A stretch of DNA of 64,000 bases from UBA5009 sp038043185 (GTDB taxonomy: Bacteria; Bdellovibrionota; Bdellovibrionia; Bdellovibrionales; Bdellovibrionaceae): NCBI GenBank assembly GCA_038043185.1, contig JBBTCO010000013.1:1-64000 (forward strand), written 5' to 3'. The position numbers and the translations under genes are program-made. The notes under the pieces were generated by a model, which was not told where the DNA came from, did not search any database, and saw only the letters and a program-made list of their open reading frames with translations. Position 1 is the stretch's first letter, and the number at the start of each line of letters is the position of its first letter. Shown here piece by piece: positions 25,955 through 35,559 of the stretch.

Positions 25955-27111
25955 AAATTGGCAATTCGATTGAAATTGGACCAGCAAAAATTTCTGAAGT
26001 GGATCAAATCATCCGGATCTACCAGCTGATCTATGGCAAAAACTATCCCATATCTTACGGAAACGATCCCGAGCTTTTAGCGCATGCGATTTCGTCTCCA
26101 GAGTCTCACACCGTTTTAATTGCACGCGATTTAAAAAAAGGCATTGTTATTGGCGCTCTTGTTTTGGAAAAAGATCTTTTTAATAAAATTGGACTGCTCT
26201 TGGGACTGGTCGTCTTGCCGGAATATCGTAACCACAAAATTGCCAACCATTTGGTTACCCTCCAAACAAAACTTAATCTGGAAGACGATACTAAACTCAA
26301 TTCCCTTTACGCCACAACTCGTACAGTGAACGTAGGACCGCAGGTTGTTTTTCAAAAAAATAATTTTCTTCCTTTGGGAATATTACCAAATGCTCATCGC
26401 TTGGCTCGTTACGAAACAGTCACGGTGTTTGCAAAATATCGAAAAGGTATTTTAGAAGGCAGAAAAAGTGTCGGCAAAATTTCTCCAAAAATTATTCCTC
26501 TTTATCAGATTGTAAAAAAACTTGTGCCACAAATTGAAATCCCCGAACCCAATCCTTTAGAGTTGGAAGAACCCTTGATCGAGGAAGACTGGGAATATGA
26601 AGTTATTCAAGAGGCCCATTACGTAAAAAGAAAATTTCTTGAAACCTATCCTGAACCCAGCGATCGTTTTTATCCTTTTCATAACCCCAATATTTTGGTT
26701 GCCGATAAAAAAGGCCGAGTCGAGATCTTTGCCCATTTCAGCAAACGAGATGGTTATTGCACGATCATTAAGTCTTCAATTCCTTTGTTTTTATTGCATG
26801 GACATTACACTAGTTTGTATTTGCAACTTCATGACATCGGCGTGACTTATCTTGAAGTTTTAGTGAATGCCAAAGCCAAACGAAGTATTGAAGCCCTTCT
26901 AAAAGGAAGCTTCTTACCTTCAGCAATTTATCCGGCCATGCGCGAAACCATAGATAATTACGAAGATTATATTGTTATGTCGCGAACCATGGAGCCTTTG
27001 AATTTTAAAGGCATGGCTATTATTTCCCAATTCAAACCTTACATTGATCAGTATGTCGACCTTTGGAAAAAATTAAACTTGGACAGTCTTGAAATTGTAA
27101 ACGGAGAATAA
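25951..27111 (+). CDS. GNAT-family acyltransferase with C-terminal extension
   Basis: Residues 1-165 form a GNAT domain: VIGALVLEKD, then LGLVVLPEYRNHKIANHLV, which matches motif A with the acetyl-CoA pyrophosphate loop, followed by LYATTRTVNVGPQVVFQKNNF. The C-terminal 210 residues form a second domain that looks like another, degenerate GNAT fold (VTYLEVLVNAKAKRSIEALLKGSF). It should transfer an acyl group from a CoA thioester to an amine. In this operon it could finish or start a product built from activated acids. Confidence 0.82.
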   Translation: MKIGNSIEIGPAKISEVDQIIRIYQLIYGKNYPISYGNDPELLAHAISSPESHTVLIARDLKKGIVIGALVLEKDLFNKIGLLLGLVVLPEYRNHKIANHLVTLQTKLNLEDDTKLNSLYATTRTVNVGPQVVFQKNNFLPLGILPNAHRLARYETVTVFAKYRKGILEGRKSVGKISPKIIPLYQIVKKLVPQIEIPEPNPLELEEPLIEEDWEYEVIQEAHYVKRKFLETYPEPSDRFYPFHNPNILVADKKGRVEIFAHFSKRDGYCTIIKSSIPLFLLHGHYTSLYLQLHDIGVTYLEVLVNAKAKRSIEALLKGSFLPSAIYPAMRETIDNYEDYIVMSRTMEPLNFKGMAIISQFKPYIDQYVDLWKKLNLDSLEIVNGE

Positions 27112-27117
27112 GCAAAG

Positions 27118-28293
27118 ATGGACCAGTTGATATCACCCTTAGGAAAAAGTTCAGCTGTACAAAAACTTTGCGACACCCATACTCCATATGAAAAAAGTAA
27201 AAATTTAGATTTATTATTTATTGAAGCCATGCAGGAAATTATTTTATGGCACGAATCTCATTGCGATTTTTATAAAAAATTGCTGGTCAAAAATAATTTT
27301 CATATTGATCAGCTTAAGAAAATTGAAGATCTTTCTTTAATTCCTGGGATATGGGCTCATTTTTTTAAAACCCACGAAATTCTTTCCATAAAACAAAAAG
27401 ATGTTTTTTTACACTTAACTTCATCTGGAACTTTAGGACAAAAATCACAAGTGTTTTTTGATGCTTGGTCACTTCAATCTGCTCAACGAATGGTTGATTG
27501 GATTTACCAACATTATGGCTGGGTCGATGCTAAAACCAAAACGAACTATTTACTTTACAGTTACGAATCAGAACAAAGCACAAAATTGGGCACAGCCTAC
27601 ACTGATAATTTTCTTTGCAAGTATTCGCCTATTGAAAATGTTTTTTATGCTTTACGCCGTGACGGCCGTGGCGGTCACGAGTTTGATATTTTTGGTACTA
27701 TTCGAGCGCTTCAAGATTTTGAAAAAGAAGGAAAACCAGTTCGCATCTTTGGTTTTCCCGCCTTTCTATATTTTACCTGCCTGCGCATGAAAGATCTCGG
27801 TTTGAAACCCCTTAAGCTAAATCCGCAGAGCTTGCTTTTTTCAGGGGGCGGCTGGAAAAGTCACAATCAGCAGCAGGTTTCCAAAAAGGAATTTTATCAA
27901 GTTGTTGAAGATTGGTTGGGTATTCCTAACGAAAGATTGCGCGATGGATATGGTTCCACTGAACACTGCATCCCTTATATTGAATGTAAAAATCATCAAT
28001 TCCATGTGCCGATTTGGTCACGAGTTCTTATTCGTGACTTTAAAACTTTAGACGTACTTCCTTATGGCCAAAACGGTTTCATTCATTTTGTTTCGCCTTA
28101 CATCACATCGATGCCAGCCCACGCCGTAACAATGGGCGATATGGCGACGCTCTATCCCGGCTCAAAATGTGGCTGTGGAATTGAAACCGATTATTTTGTT
28201 TTACAAGGCCGCGCTGGCCTTTCCAATAATAAGTCCTGCGCCGTGGCTGCTGGGGAATTGCTTAAATCCATGAGTCATCGAGGTTCACCATGA
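27118..28293 (+). CDS. LuxE-like acyl-protein synthetase
   Basis: The 391-residue protein fits the LuxE family: SLIPGIWAHFFKTHEILS, HLTSSGTLGQKSQVFFD (adenylate-binding loop), LFSGGGWKSHNQQQVSKKEF and DGYGSTEHCIPYIEC. In bioluminescent bacteria LuxE activates fatty acid with ATP and, with LuxC, reduces it to aldehyde. LuxE-like proteins also occur in O-antigen and natural-product loci, where they activate other acids. LuxC-like follows with a four-base overlap; luxA and luxB are absent. Confidence 0.9.
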   Translation: MDQLISPLGKSSAVQKLCDTHTPYEKSKNLDLLFIEAMQEIILWHESHCDFYKKLLVKNNFHIDQLKKIEDLSLIPGIWAHFFKTHEILSIKQKDVFLHLTSSGTLGQKSQVFFDAWSLQSAQRMVDWIYQHYGWVDAKTKTNYLLYSYESEQSTKLGTAYTDNFLCKYSPIENVFYALRRDGRGGHEFDIFGTIRALQDFEKEGKPVRIFGFPAFLYFTCLRMKDLGLKPLKLNPQSLLFSGGGWKSHNQQQVSKKEFYQVVEDWLGIPNERLRDGYGSTEHCIPYIECKNHQFHVPIWSRVLIRDFKTLDVLPYGQNGFIHFVSPYITSMPAHAVTMGDMATLYPGSKCGCGIETDYFVLQGRAGLSNNKSCAVAAGELLKSMSHRGSP

Positions 28294-29654
28294 GTTTATT
28301 CTGCGGTGAAAAAGTCGATGCTCAACTTTTTTGGAAAAAATTTGATCAGCAAATTCAACACCGATCGGAATGGTCGCTTCCCCCACTGAACCATGAAGTG
28401 CTTTTTTCCTGTTTAGAAAAAATGCGCTCACAATTATTAGAAAAATCAAATTTACAAAAAAAACTGAGCCATGATTTGTTGCAGATTGTTCGCGAAGACG
28501 AGCTGGCCTCTTACTTTGAAGCTTTGATCAATTTTATTTCCCCCCACCATCTTCGCACAAAACTTCGTCGCGAGCTGGGTACGGATTTTCCATTTGAACT
28601 GCGTCGTATTTCCTTACGTGAGAATCATTTTGAGTGTTGGTTTCCTATGGGCACTTTAGTTCATATGACTCCAAATAATTCACCGCTGTTAAATGTTTTT
28701 GCTCTGATTGAGGGCTTAATCAGCGGAAATGTAAATTTATTAAAACTGGCCCGCAAGGATACCGATTTTGCAGAAATCTTTTTTGAAGAGCTGGGCGCGC
28801 TGGATTTAACCGGCGAACTTAAAAAATACATTTACATTCACAAAGTTTCATCTCAATCGCCGGCTGATTTAAAAAAATTTCTTTCAGTTGCTGATGTGAT
28901 TTCGGCTTGGGGAAATGAAGAAAGTTTAACCTCGATTAAATCCTTGGCGCCACCGGAAGCTCGTCTTGTTGAATGGGGACATAAAATTTCGGCTTCATAC
29001 ATTGCCCGCTCACAAAGTAAAAATCCCGAGGTTTTAACTCGTCTTGCGGAAGAAATCTGTATCAATGAACAACAATCCTGCTCAAGCCCGCAAGTGGTGT
29101 ATTTAGAAACCACTGACCCAAAAGAATTGCGCGAATGGGCTAAGTTATTTTCGATAAGCCTTGATCAAGTCAGCAAAAATAAACCGCAAGCGAAGTTAGA
29201 CTCGCAAGAGCAAGCTGAAATCACCATTCAATGCGAACAAATTCGTTTAAGTGAAGCTCTTGCCGAAACTTTACTCATTAAGTCCCCACGAAATGATTGG
29301 CGCCTGTTTGTCGAAGATAATCCTGGCTTACGTGCGTCCCCACTTTTTCGCACTCTTTGGATTAAACCCATGGAAAAAAATAAAATTTTAGAGACCTTGT
29401 CACCTCTTCGAAAATATTTACAAACTCTGGGACTGGCCTGCACTTCCCTTGAAGCAATTGAACTTTTACCCTTATTTTATCGCACGGGATTTTTGCGGAT
29501 TAATCCCATCGGGAAAATGACAGAGTCCTATACTGGCGAACCCCACGATGGTGTCTATGCTCTACAAAGATTCTGTAAAAAAGTGACCTTCACTGATGAT
29601 TTTGGCTTGAATGGCTACACTTCGCTAGAAATGATCAAGAGGATTGAATCATGA
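28290..29654 (+). CDS. LuxC-like acyl-CoA reductase
   Basis: The protein of 454 residues has the LuxC fold features: WFPMGTLVHMTPNNSPLLNVFALIEG, a region for nucleotide binding (ISAWGNEESL), and the active-site Cys264 in EQQSCSSPQ. It should reduce an acyl thioester to an aldehyde using NADPH. It overlaps the LuxE-like gene (ATGA) and the following adenylating enzyme, so the three form a tightly coupled enzyme set. Long-chain aldehyde production without luciferase is possible. Confidence 0.9.
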   Translation: MSLFCGEKVDAQLFWKKFDQQIQHRSEWSLPPLNHEVLFSCLEKMRSQLLEKSNLQKKLSHDLLQIVREDELASYFEALINFISPHHLRTKLRRELGTDFPFELRRISLRENHFECWFPMGTLVHMTPNNSPLLNVFALIEGLISGNVNLLKLARKDTDFAEIFFEELGALDLTGELKKYIYIHKVSSQSPADLKKFLSVADVISAWGNEESLTSIKSLAPPEARLVEWGHKISASYIARSQSKNPEVLTRLAEEICINEQQSCSSPQVVYLETTDPKELREWAKLFSISLDQVSKNKPQAKLDSQEQAEITIQCEQIRLSEALAETLLIKSPRNDWRLFVEDNPGLRASPLFRTLWIKPMEKNKILETLSPLRKYLQTLGLACTSLEAIELLPLFYRTGFLRINPIGKMTESYTGEPHDGVYALQRFCKKVTFTDDFGLNGYTSLEMIKRIES

Positions 29655-30790
29655 AAAAAATCATGACTAAAAATGATTTTCAATTGCAATTCCCTGCTCC
29701 CGAAGATTCCGATTTGTATTTCCATAGTGGTGGAAGCTCTGGCGAGCCGAAAGTTTCTGTTTTTACCTACGAAGACTATCATCGACAAATGGAACTTGCT
29801 GCCGAAGGCCTTTTTGCCGCTGGCCTGGAGCCAAAAAATGATCTGGCGATGAATCTTTTTTTTGCTGGCGCACTTTATGGTGGTTTCATTAGTTTTTTTA
29901 CTATCCTAGAAAAAATGCAATGTCGTCATTTTCCAATGGGCGCTCACACCGATCATCATTTTGTCGCCGAAACCATCGTCAAAAACAAAGTGAATGTTTT
30001 GTTGGGTATGCCCTCTTATCTTTTACAGCTCTTTCAAACTGAAGAAACCCTGCTTAAAAAAGCTGCTTGCGTAAAAAAAATATTTTATGGTGGCGAACAT
30101 TTCAGCCTGTCGCAAATTGATTTTTTTAAAAAGCAATTTAATGTTGAACTGATTAAGTCGGCCAGTTACGGCAGCGTCGATGCAGGTCCTTTGGGTTTTC
30201 AATGCCAACACTGCACGGGCAGCGTCCATCATCTTCATCATCGTTTGCATGATCTTGAAATCGTCGAGGTTGATGTCGACAAAGCTGTTAAAGACAATGA
30301 AATCGGACGACTGCTGGTCACATCAAAAGTCCGTAAAGGCCAAAAAATTGAACGCTATGAAATTGGTGATTTAGGTCGATGGATTAAAGAACCCTGTCCC
30401 TGTGGACGCCCTCAGCCACGTTTTGAATTGATGGGTCGAACAGGAGATGTCTTTCGTATTGGCGCCACTTTTTTAAATTATCAAAGTTTATTAAAATCTT
30501 TTTCCAATGAGCTTAACTATGTTGGTGCTTTCCAAATTCATCTTTACCCTGCTGCTGGTTTAAAAAAAGAAAAAATTGTTTTTAATTTGGATGCAAAGCT
30601 GATGACCCCGCCCCAAGTAGACCAAGTGGAAAAATTTCTTTTAAATGTAAAGGACTTTAACTTCGTGGTGAAAAAAGATAAACTCTTGGAATATAAAATT
30701 GAGCTCATTGATATTTCCCAATTTGAAAAATCTAAAGCTGGCGGTAAAATCAGAAATATCGTTGATCACCGAATAGAAACCAAAAAATAA
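29651..30790 (+). CDS. PaaK-like AMP-dependent acyl-CoA ligase, first copy
   Basis: The P-loop-like YFHSGGSSGEPKVSVFT identifies the adenylate-forming (phenylacetate-CoA ligase-like) superfamily. A later SASYGSVDAGPLGFQC gives the A5-type motif, followed by paired Cys (CQHC, CPCGRP) that could hold zinc, then YEIGDLGRW and GRTGDVFRIG. It should activate a carboxylic acid as adenylate and load it onto CoA or a carrier. At 379 residues it is shorter than PaaK (about 430). It overlaps the LuxC gene by four bases. Confidence 0.88.
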   Translation: MKKIMTKNDFQLQFPAPEDSDLYFHSGGSSGEPKVSVFTYEDYHRQMELAAEGLFAAGLEPKNDLAMNLFFAGALYGGFISFFTILEKMQCRHFPMGAHTDHHFVAETIVKNKVNVLLGMPSYLLQLFQTEETLLKKAACVKKIFYGGEHFSLSQIDFFKKQFNVELIKSASYGSVDAGPLGFQCQHCTGSVHHLHHRLHDLEIVEVDVDKAVKDNEIGRLLVTSKVRKGQKIERYEIGDLGRWIKEPCPCGRPQPRFELMGRTGDVFRIGATFLNYQSLLKSFSNELNYVGAFQIHLYPAAGLKKEKIVFNLDAKLMTPPQVDQVEKFLLNVKDFNFVVKKDKLLEYKIELIDISQFEKSKAGGKIRNIVDHRIETKK

Positions 30791-30809
30791 ATAAACAGGA
30801 TTCGTAGCA

Positions 30810-32093
30810 ATGAAAATCTATTCTCTTTTTGAAATTGTCGAAACAGCACAAAAGAATTCGTCCTACTTTCGTGAAGAGTTTAAAAATATTCAGATTAAAG
30901 ATTATAAAAATGATCTCGAGCTTCTGCGAAGCTTACCAACGACAAACCACAATAAATTTTGGAGTTCTCATCGTTTTTTTTCGAATCCTCTGACCACAGA
31001 GGAAGCTCATGGTATTTTATTCAAGAGCGGCGGAAGCACGGGAAATCCGAAATTTTCCTATTTCACTTCCGAAGAATGGAATACTTTTTGTGAAATTTTT
31101 GGCTGGGGCATCGAGCAAGGCATTTTAGCTGAACAAGATCGTGTCGCAAACATGTTCTATGCGGGCGATCTGTATGCATCCTTTCTTTTCATCAAAGATT
31201 CTTTTCAGGCCGTTTCAAAAAAGTTTTTGCAATTACCTTTTGGCGGGATCCTGACCGCGCCGGTATTTAAACAGCAGCTGAATGATTTCAAGTTAACTGT
31301 TTTGTGTGGAGTTCCCACGGCCATCATTCAATTAATTAATGAACTCAATGAATCAAGCCCCGAATGTTTGAAGTCGATCAAAAAAATCCTGTATGGCGGA
31401 GAATCCATGTATCCAGATCAAATGGACTGGCTTAAGTCGGTCATTCCCGATCTGAAAATTGCGTCGGTTGGCTATGCCAGCGTGGATGCGGGTTTGCTTG
31501 GATATTGCTCGAAAGACTGTGAAATCGACGAACATCGTTGTTTTGATTCCTCGACAATCATGGAAATTCTTGATGAAGATAATAATGAATCGATTGTTGA
31601 AAGCAATAAACCCGGGCGTTTGTACGTAACAAATCTGACTCGAAAACTAATGCCGATCATTCGTTACCCGGCAGGGGACCGTGCCGTTTGGATCGAACCC
31701 CTCGGAACCAAAAATCGAAAGTTTAAAATTTTAGGTCGCAGTGAAGAAGCCGCTCGAGTCGGAACTGTCACCGTGGATTTCGAAGAGCTAAGATCCCTTC
31801 TACAAAGTATCCTGACTGATCACCAGGGCTTTCAGTTTCAAATGATTTTATCTCATATTGCCAAACGAGATGAGCTTGAACTTAAAATTTCTTTGCTCAC
31901 TCCTCAGGATGTTGACCTGTTAAAGAAAAAATTAATGACCGAGTTTTTATTACAAAAACCTTCTTTTACAGAGGCTCAAAAAAAAGGCCTGGTTCACCCC
32001 TTGAAGATAACTTTCTGCGATCTTCAACACTTCGAAAAAAACGAAAGAACGGGCAAGCTCAAACGAATTGTCGATCGTCGAAAATCACTCTGA
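30810..32093 (+). CDS. PaaK-like AMP-dependent acyl-CoA ligase, second copy
   Basis: A paralogue of the previous gene: FKSGGSTGNPKFSYFTSEEW, VGYASVDAGLLGYCSKDC, YPAGDRAVWIEP and GRSEEAARVG align with it motif by motif. It is longer (427 residues) because of a complete N-terminal part (FSNPLTTEEAHG). Two different adenylating enzymes in one operon suggest two acids are activated, or one copy is a loader and the other a joiner. It is the last gene of the operon and ends just upstream of the SRP RNA gene. Confidence 0.88.
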   Translation: MKIYSLFEIVETAQKNSSYFREEFKNIQIKDYKNDLELLRSLPTTNHNKFWSSHRFFSNPLTTEEAHGILFKSGGSTGNPKFSYFTSEEWNTFCEIFGWGIEQGILAEQDRVANMFYAGDLYASFLFIKDSFQAVSKKFLQLPFGGILTAPVFKQQLNDFKLTVLCGVPTAIIQLINELNESSPECLKSIKKILYGGESMYPDQMDWLKSVIPDLKIASVGYASVDAGLLGYCSKDCEIDEHRCFDSSTIMEILDEDNNESIVESNKPGRLYVTNLTRKLMPIIRYPAGDRAVWIEPLGTKNRKFKILGRSEEAARVGTVTVDFEELRSLLQSILTDHQGFQFQMILSHIAKRDELELKISLLTPQDVDLLKKKLMTEFLLQKPSFTEAQKKGLVHPLKITFCDLQHFEKNERTGKLKRIVDRRKSL

Positions 32094-32166
32094 AGCGTCT
32101 TAATTCATTCTTGATTGCGAGACGCGTTATTTCGTGTATTCAAGGCTATCCTAGGTTAGATCCCTC

Positions 32167-32268
32167 AGTGGCTGGGTCCTGTACAATTGAGCCTTTGACG
32201 AATCCGCTAGGTCCGGAAGGAAGCAACGGTAGTACGAAGGACAATGTGATATGGGGTGCCTGGCCACT
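32167..32268 (+). ncRNA. ffs: Signal recognition particle RNA (4.5S type)
   Basis: The apical domain GGTCCGGAAGGAAGCAACGGTAG (split as GGTCCGGAAGG, then AAGCAACGGTAG) is unmistakable. AGTGGC at the 5' end pairs with GCCACT at the 3' end, giving a single hairpin of about 102 bases. A run of eight or more T follows as the terminator. The RNA binds Ffh to target membrane proteins. The ends are estimated from base pairing. Confidence 0.93.
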
Positions 32269-32313
32269 TTTTTTTAATTAGGGGATTAAACGTCTGCAGC
32301 CAAAGTGAGTTCC

Positions 32314-33990
32314 ATGTCTTATCAAGTGATAGCAAGAAAATGGCGACCACAATCATTTGCCGATATGATCGGTCAGGATCATATCACTCAAACTTTGACC
32401 AATGCGCTTAAAAATGCTCGCTTGCCTCATGCTTTAATTTTTACTGGTCCGCGTGGAACGGGAAAAACTTCCAGCGCGAGAATTTTAGCTAAAAGTTTAC
32501 GCTGTCCCAATGCCGTTGACTTTGTTCCTTGTGATAAATGCGATTCTTGCCAAGAAATCTCGCAAAGTCGCAGTGTTGACGTTATGGAAATCGATGGAGC
32601 TTCTAATAACGGTGTCGATTCGATTCGTGAGCTTCGCGATTCTGTGGGCTATCGCCCAGCCAATGGGAAATACAAAATTTATATTATCGATGAAGTTCAT
32701 ATGTTATCGACCAACGCCTTCAACGCTTTACTTAAAACGCTTGAAGAACCTCCGGCTCATGTCGTTTTTATCATGGCAACGACCGAAGTTCACAAAATTC
32801 CCGCAACAATTTTATCTCGCTGCCAACGTTTTGATTTTCGCCGAATCGCCACCCGACAAATTGCTCAGCATTTGCTGCAAATTTGTCAGAGCGAAAAATT
32901 GGAGATCGACGAGGATGCTCTTTGGTTAATTGCCAAACAAGGCGATGGTTCGATGCGGGATTCGCAAAGTCTTTTGGATCAAGTGATCACTTTCGCCAAT
33001 GGCCCGATGAATAGCGAAAGTGTAACAAAAATATTAGGCCTGACCGATCGAACTCTTTTAACAGAAGCTCTGAATGCTTTGATTGAAAGAAATGAACCGA
33101 AGACGCTAGATTTAATCAAAAAATTAAATCTAGCCGGAATTGAACCTAGCCTGTTTGCGCAAGAGTTATTGGAAACAATTCGAAATCTTTTATTTGTGAA
33201 AATTTCTGGATCCGATTTAACTAAATTAGTGGATCTTCCAGACTCTGAGATCCTGAGCCTTGTCGACTTGGGCGCTTCAACTCACCAAGAAGACATCCAA
33301 CTTCTTTTTGATATGGCTTTAAAGTCTTCTCATGATATCGCAAAGTCCCAGGATGCTCGCTTAGTTTTGGAAATGACTTTAATCCGAATGGCTGCCGCAC
33401 CAAATTTAATGCAATTAAAAACTTTTTTAAAAGAAGCCCCGGCCACCCCAGTTGTTAAACCCCTCGCAGCCGTTCAACCAACACCAGCAGTTAAGGTAGC
33501 GCCATTGGTCAATGCCGCACCAGTAGCTAAAACACCGCCGACGCCACCATCAACTGTAAACTTGTCCCCGCAAGAAAAATGGCTCAAATTTGTAGAAAGC
33601 ATACGACAATCTGATGCACTGTTTGCCGCTAAGCTTGAAAATATCTTTTTTGTAAAAGAAGAACAAAAAAAATTATTTTTAGGAGTCTCGCCCAAATTGA
33701 TTTTTTTAAAAGATCAAATGAACGACAATGAGACGAAAAAGAAATTACAAGGAATGATTGATTCGCAATGGGGCCCTGGATATGCTTTTGAGGTCAACGT
33801 CTTGAAGGACAAGGCCCAGGGCGAGTCGGCTCAGGCGATGGTGCAAAAAAATCAACTTAAAGCTGATGAAGAGTTGAAAAAAGATTTGGCCCAGCACCCA
33901 ATGGTTAAGGCTGCTCAAAATGTTTTTAAAGGACAAATTAAAACTGTTACCCAAATGCAAAGCGATGGAAAGGAAAGGGGAAATACATGA
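32314..33990 (+). CDS. dnaX: DNA polymerase III subunits gamma/tau
   Basis: The clamp-loader ATPase opens with MSYQVIARKWRPQSFADMIG. Walker A is GPRGTGKT (45-52); four cysteines of the zinc module follow (C64, C73, C76, C79), then YIIDEVHMLS and the SRC sensor (ILSRCQRFDF). The 558-residue product has a Pro/Ala-rich linker (about 375-415) and a short tau-like C-terminus. I prefer ATG 32314 over the in-frame GTG at 32305. The next gene overlaps its stop (ATGA), the common dnaX-ybaB-recR order. Confidence 0.96.
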   Translation: MSYQVIARKWRPQSFADMIGQDHITQTLTNALKNARLPHALIFTGPRGTGKTSSARILAKSLRCPNAVDFVPCDKCDSCQEISQSRSVDVMEIDGASNNGVDSIRELRDSVGYRPANGKYKIYIIDEVHMLSTNAFNALLKTLEEPPAHVVFIMATTEVHKIPATILSRCQRFDFRRIATRQIAQHLLQICQSEKLEIDEDALWLIAKQGDGSMRDSQSLLDQVITFANGPMNSESVTKILGLTDRTLLTEALNALIERNEPKTLDLIKKLNLAGIEPSLFAQELLETIRNLLFVKISGSDLTKLVDLPDSEILSLVDLGASTHQEDIQLLFDMALKSSHDIAKSQDARLVLEMTLIRMAAAPNLMQLKTFLKEAPATPVVKPLAAVQPTPAVKVAPLVNAAPVAKTPPTPPSTVNLSPQEKWLKFVESIRQSDALFAAKLENIFFVKEEQKKLFLGVSPKLIFLKDQMNDNETKKKLQGMIDSQWGPGYAFEVNVLKDKAQGESAQAMVQKNQLKADEELKKDLAQHPMVKAAQNVFKGQIKTVTQMQSDGKERGNT

Positions 33991-34316
33991 AAGGTTTACC
34001 CGGAGGCGGAGGAATGGCTCAGTTAATGAAACAAGCCAACCAGATGCAAATGAAAATGAAGAAAGTCCAAGACGAAATGTCTAAACGTGAATTTGAAGGA
34101 ACTTCGGGCGGCGGGGCCGTCAAAGTTAAAGTCACTGGCGAACACGTTGTCGTGAGCTTAAGTATTGACCCTGAAGTGATGAAGTCCGGCGATGTCGAAA
34201 TACTTCAAGATATGATCTTAACGGCTACCAATGACGCTATGAAAGTCGCTAAAGAAACAAATAGTAAAGAAATGGAAAAAATTACTGGTGGAATGCCGAT
34301 CCCAGGTATGTTCTAA
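33987..34316 (+). CDS. ybaB: YbaB/EbfC nucleoid-associated protein
   Basis: The 109-residue protein shows the family pattern: Met/Gln-rich helical start (MAQLMKQANQMQMKMKKVQDEM), then GGGAVKVKVTGEHVVVSLSIDPEV and DMILTATNDAMKVAKE. These small dimeric proteins bind DNA, and the gene sits between dnaX and recR in most bacteria. It is translationally coupled to dnaX. Confidence 0.95.
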   Translation: MKGLPGGGGMAQLMKQANQMQMKMKKVQDEMSKREFEGTSGGGAVKVKVTGEHVVVSLSIDPEVMKSGDVEILQDMILTATNDAMKVAKETNSKEMEKITGGMPIPGMF

Positions 34317-34328
34317 TTTGAAGAACTT

Positions 34329-34943
34329 ATGCTAAATATTCCCGCGCTTGAAAAGTTAGTTCATGAATTGAGTCGACTTCCTGGAATTGGACCGAAAACG
34401 GCTCAACGCCTGGCTTATTATATTTTGCGCACAAAAGTGGATTATTCTGAACGCCTGTCCGAGGCCCTGACTCGAGTAAAATCGGAAGTTCACACCTGTC
34501 CCCGTTGTTACAATTATACGGATGCGGATCTTTGCCGATTCTGCACAGACCCTCATCGCACCGATGATTTAATTTGTGTGGTGGAAGAGCCCTCAGACAT
34601 AACAAGAGTTGAAGCTTCTGGCGCCTTCCGTGGTCGCTATCATGTTTTGCAAGGAACACTTTCCCCGCTGGATGGCGTGGGACCTCAAGATTTGAAAATC
34701 AAAGAATTGATCGATAGAATTGAGGCTGGACTTCAGGGGGAATCAACCTTGATCAAAGAAGTTATTTTAGCTTTAGATGCCGATCTGGAAGGGGACACTA
34801 CGGTTCTGTATCTGACAAAACTGCTGCAAGGAAAAGCAGTCATCTTGACTCGAATCGCTCACGGTGTTCCCATAGGTGGTGACATTGATTTTATCGACGA
34901 TCGAACAATGGGACGGGCCCTTGAAAACCGTGTGGAGCTTTAA
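34329..34943 (+). CDS. recR: Recombination mediator protein RecR
   Basis: At 204 residues it has the helix-hairpin-helix LSRLPGIGPKTAQRLAY, the zinc finger CPRCYNYTDADLCRFC, and the Toprim domain (LICVVEEPSD, VILALDADLEGDTT). RecR works with RecF/RecO to load RecA in gap repair. It follows ybaB by 12 bases, and its stop overlaps the start of mglA (TAATG). Confidence 0.96.
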   Translation: MLNIPALEKLVHELSRLPGIGPKTAQRLAYYILRTKVDYSERLSEALTRVKSEVHTCPRCYNYTDADLCRFCTDPHRTDDLICVVEEPSDITRVEASGAFRGRYHVLQGTLSPLDGVGPQDLKIKELIDRIEAGLQGESTLIKEVILALDADLEGDTTVLYLTKLLQGKAVILTRIAHGVPIGGDIDFIDDRTMGRALENRVEL

Positions 34944-35536
34944 TGTCTTTTATTAACTACAATGCTAAAGAAATTCACTGCAAAGTTGTTTATTATGGAC
35001 CTTCCTTGGGCGGTAAAACCACTAACATTCAATGGGTTTATCAGCAAACGACCGAAGATCAGAAGTCCAAATTAGTCGCCCTGAACACAGATATTGAGCG
35101 CACTCTCTTCTTTGATTTTCTTCCCCTGAACATTGGTGATATCCGCGGCTTTAAAACTCGCTTTCATCTTTATACAGTACCTGGCCAAGTAGTTTATGAT
35201 GCTTCAAGAAAGCTAATCTTGAAGGGTTTAGATGGTGTTATCTTCGTGGCTGATTCTCAGAATGAACGAATGGAAGAAAATCGCGAGGCTTTGAAAAATC
35301 TAGAAACTAATCTTGAGCAGCAAGGCTATGATATCAAAGAAATTCCCCTGATCATGCAGTATAATAAACGGGACTTAACAAATGCCGCTTCCCTTTCTGA
35401 ACTGCGCAGCGCATTGAATTATTACAATGCTCCTGAATTTGAAGCTACAGCTTCAGAAGGCCATGGGGTCTTCGAATCCCTTAAGAGCGTTTCCAAGTCC
35501 ATTATCAATGTGCTTAAGGGTGGAGCTACTCTGTGA
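34943..35536 (+). CDS. mglA: MglA-type small GTPase
   Basis: The Ras-like GTPase has G1 GPSLGGKTT (about 19-27), TVPGQVVYDASRKLIL in the G3 region, and YNKRDL as G4. The 197-residue length and the INYNAKEIHCKVVYYGPS opening match MglA, which sets polarity and drives gliding or pili in myxobacteria and Bdellovibrio. The partner MglB is not in the window. Coupling to recR (one shared base) is unusual but suggests steady expression. Confidence 0.94.
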   Translation: MSFINYNAKEIHCKVVYYGPSLGGKTTNIQWVYQQTTEDQKSKLVALNTDIERTLFFDFLPLNIGDIRGFKTRFHLYTVPGQVVYDASRKLILKGLDGVIFVADSQNERMEENREALKNLETNLEQQGYDIKEIPLIMQYNKRDLTNAASLSELRSALNYYNAPEFEATASEGHGVFESLKSVSKSIINVLKGGATL

Positions 35537-35559
35537 TATAAGGTTTCTAAAGAGGGACC

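Noticed and set aside
27118..29654. A bioluminescence operon.
   Set aside because: LuxE- and LuxC-like genes are present but no luxA, luxB or luxD; light emission is not supported.
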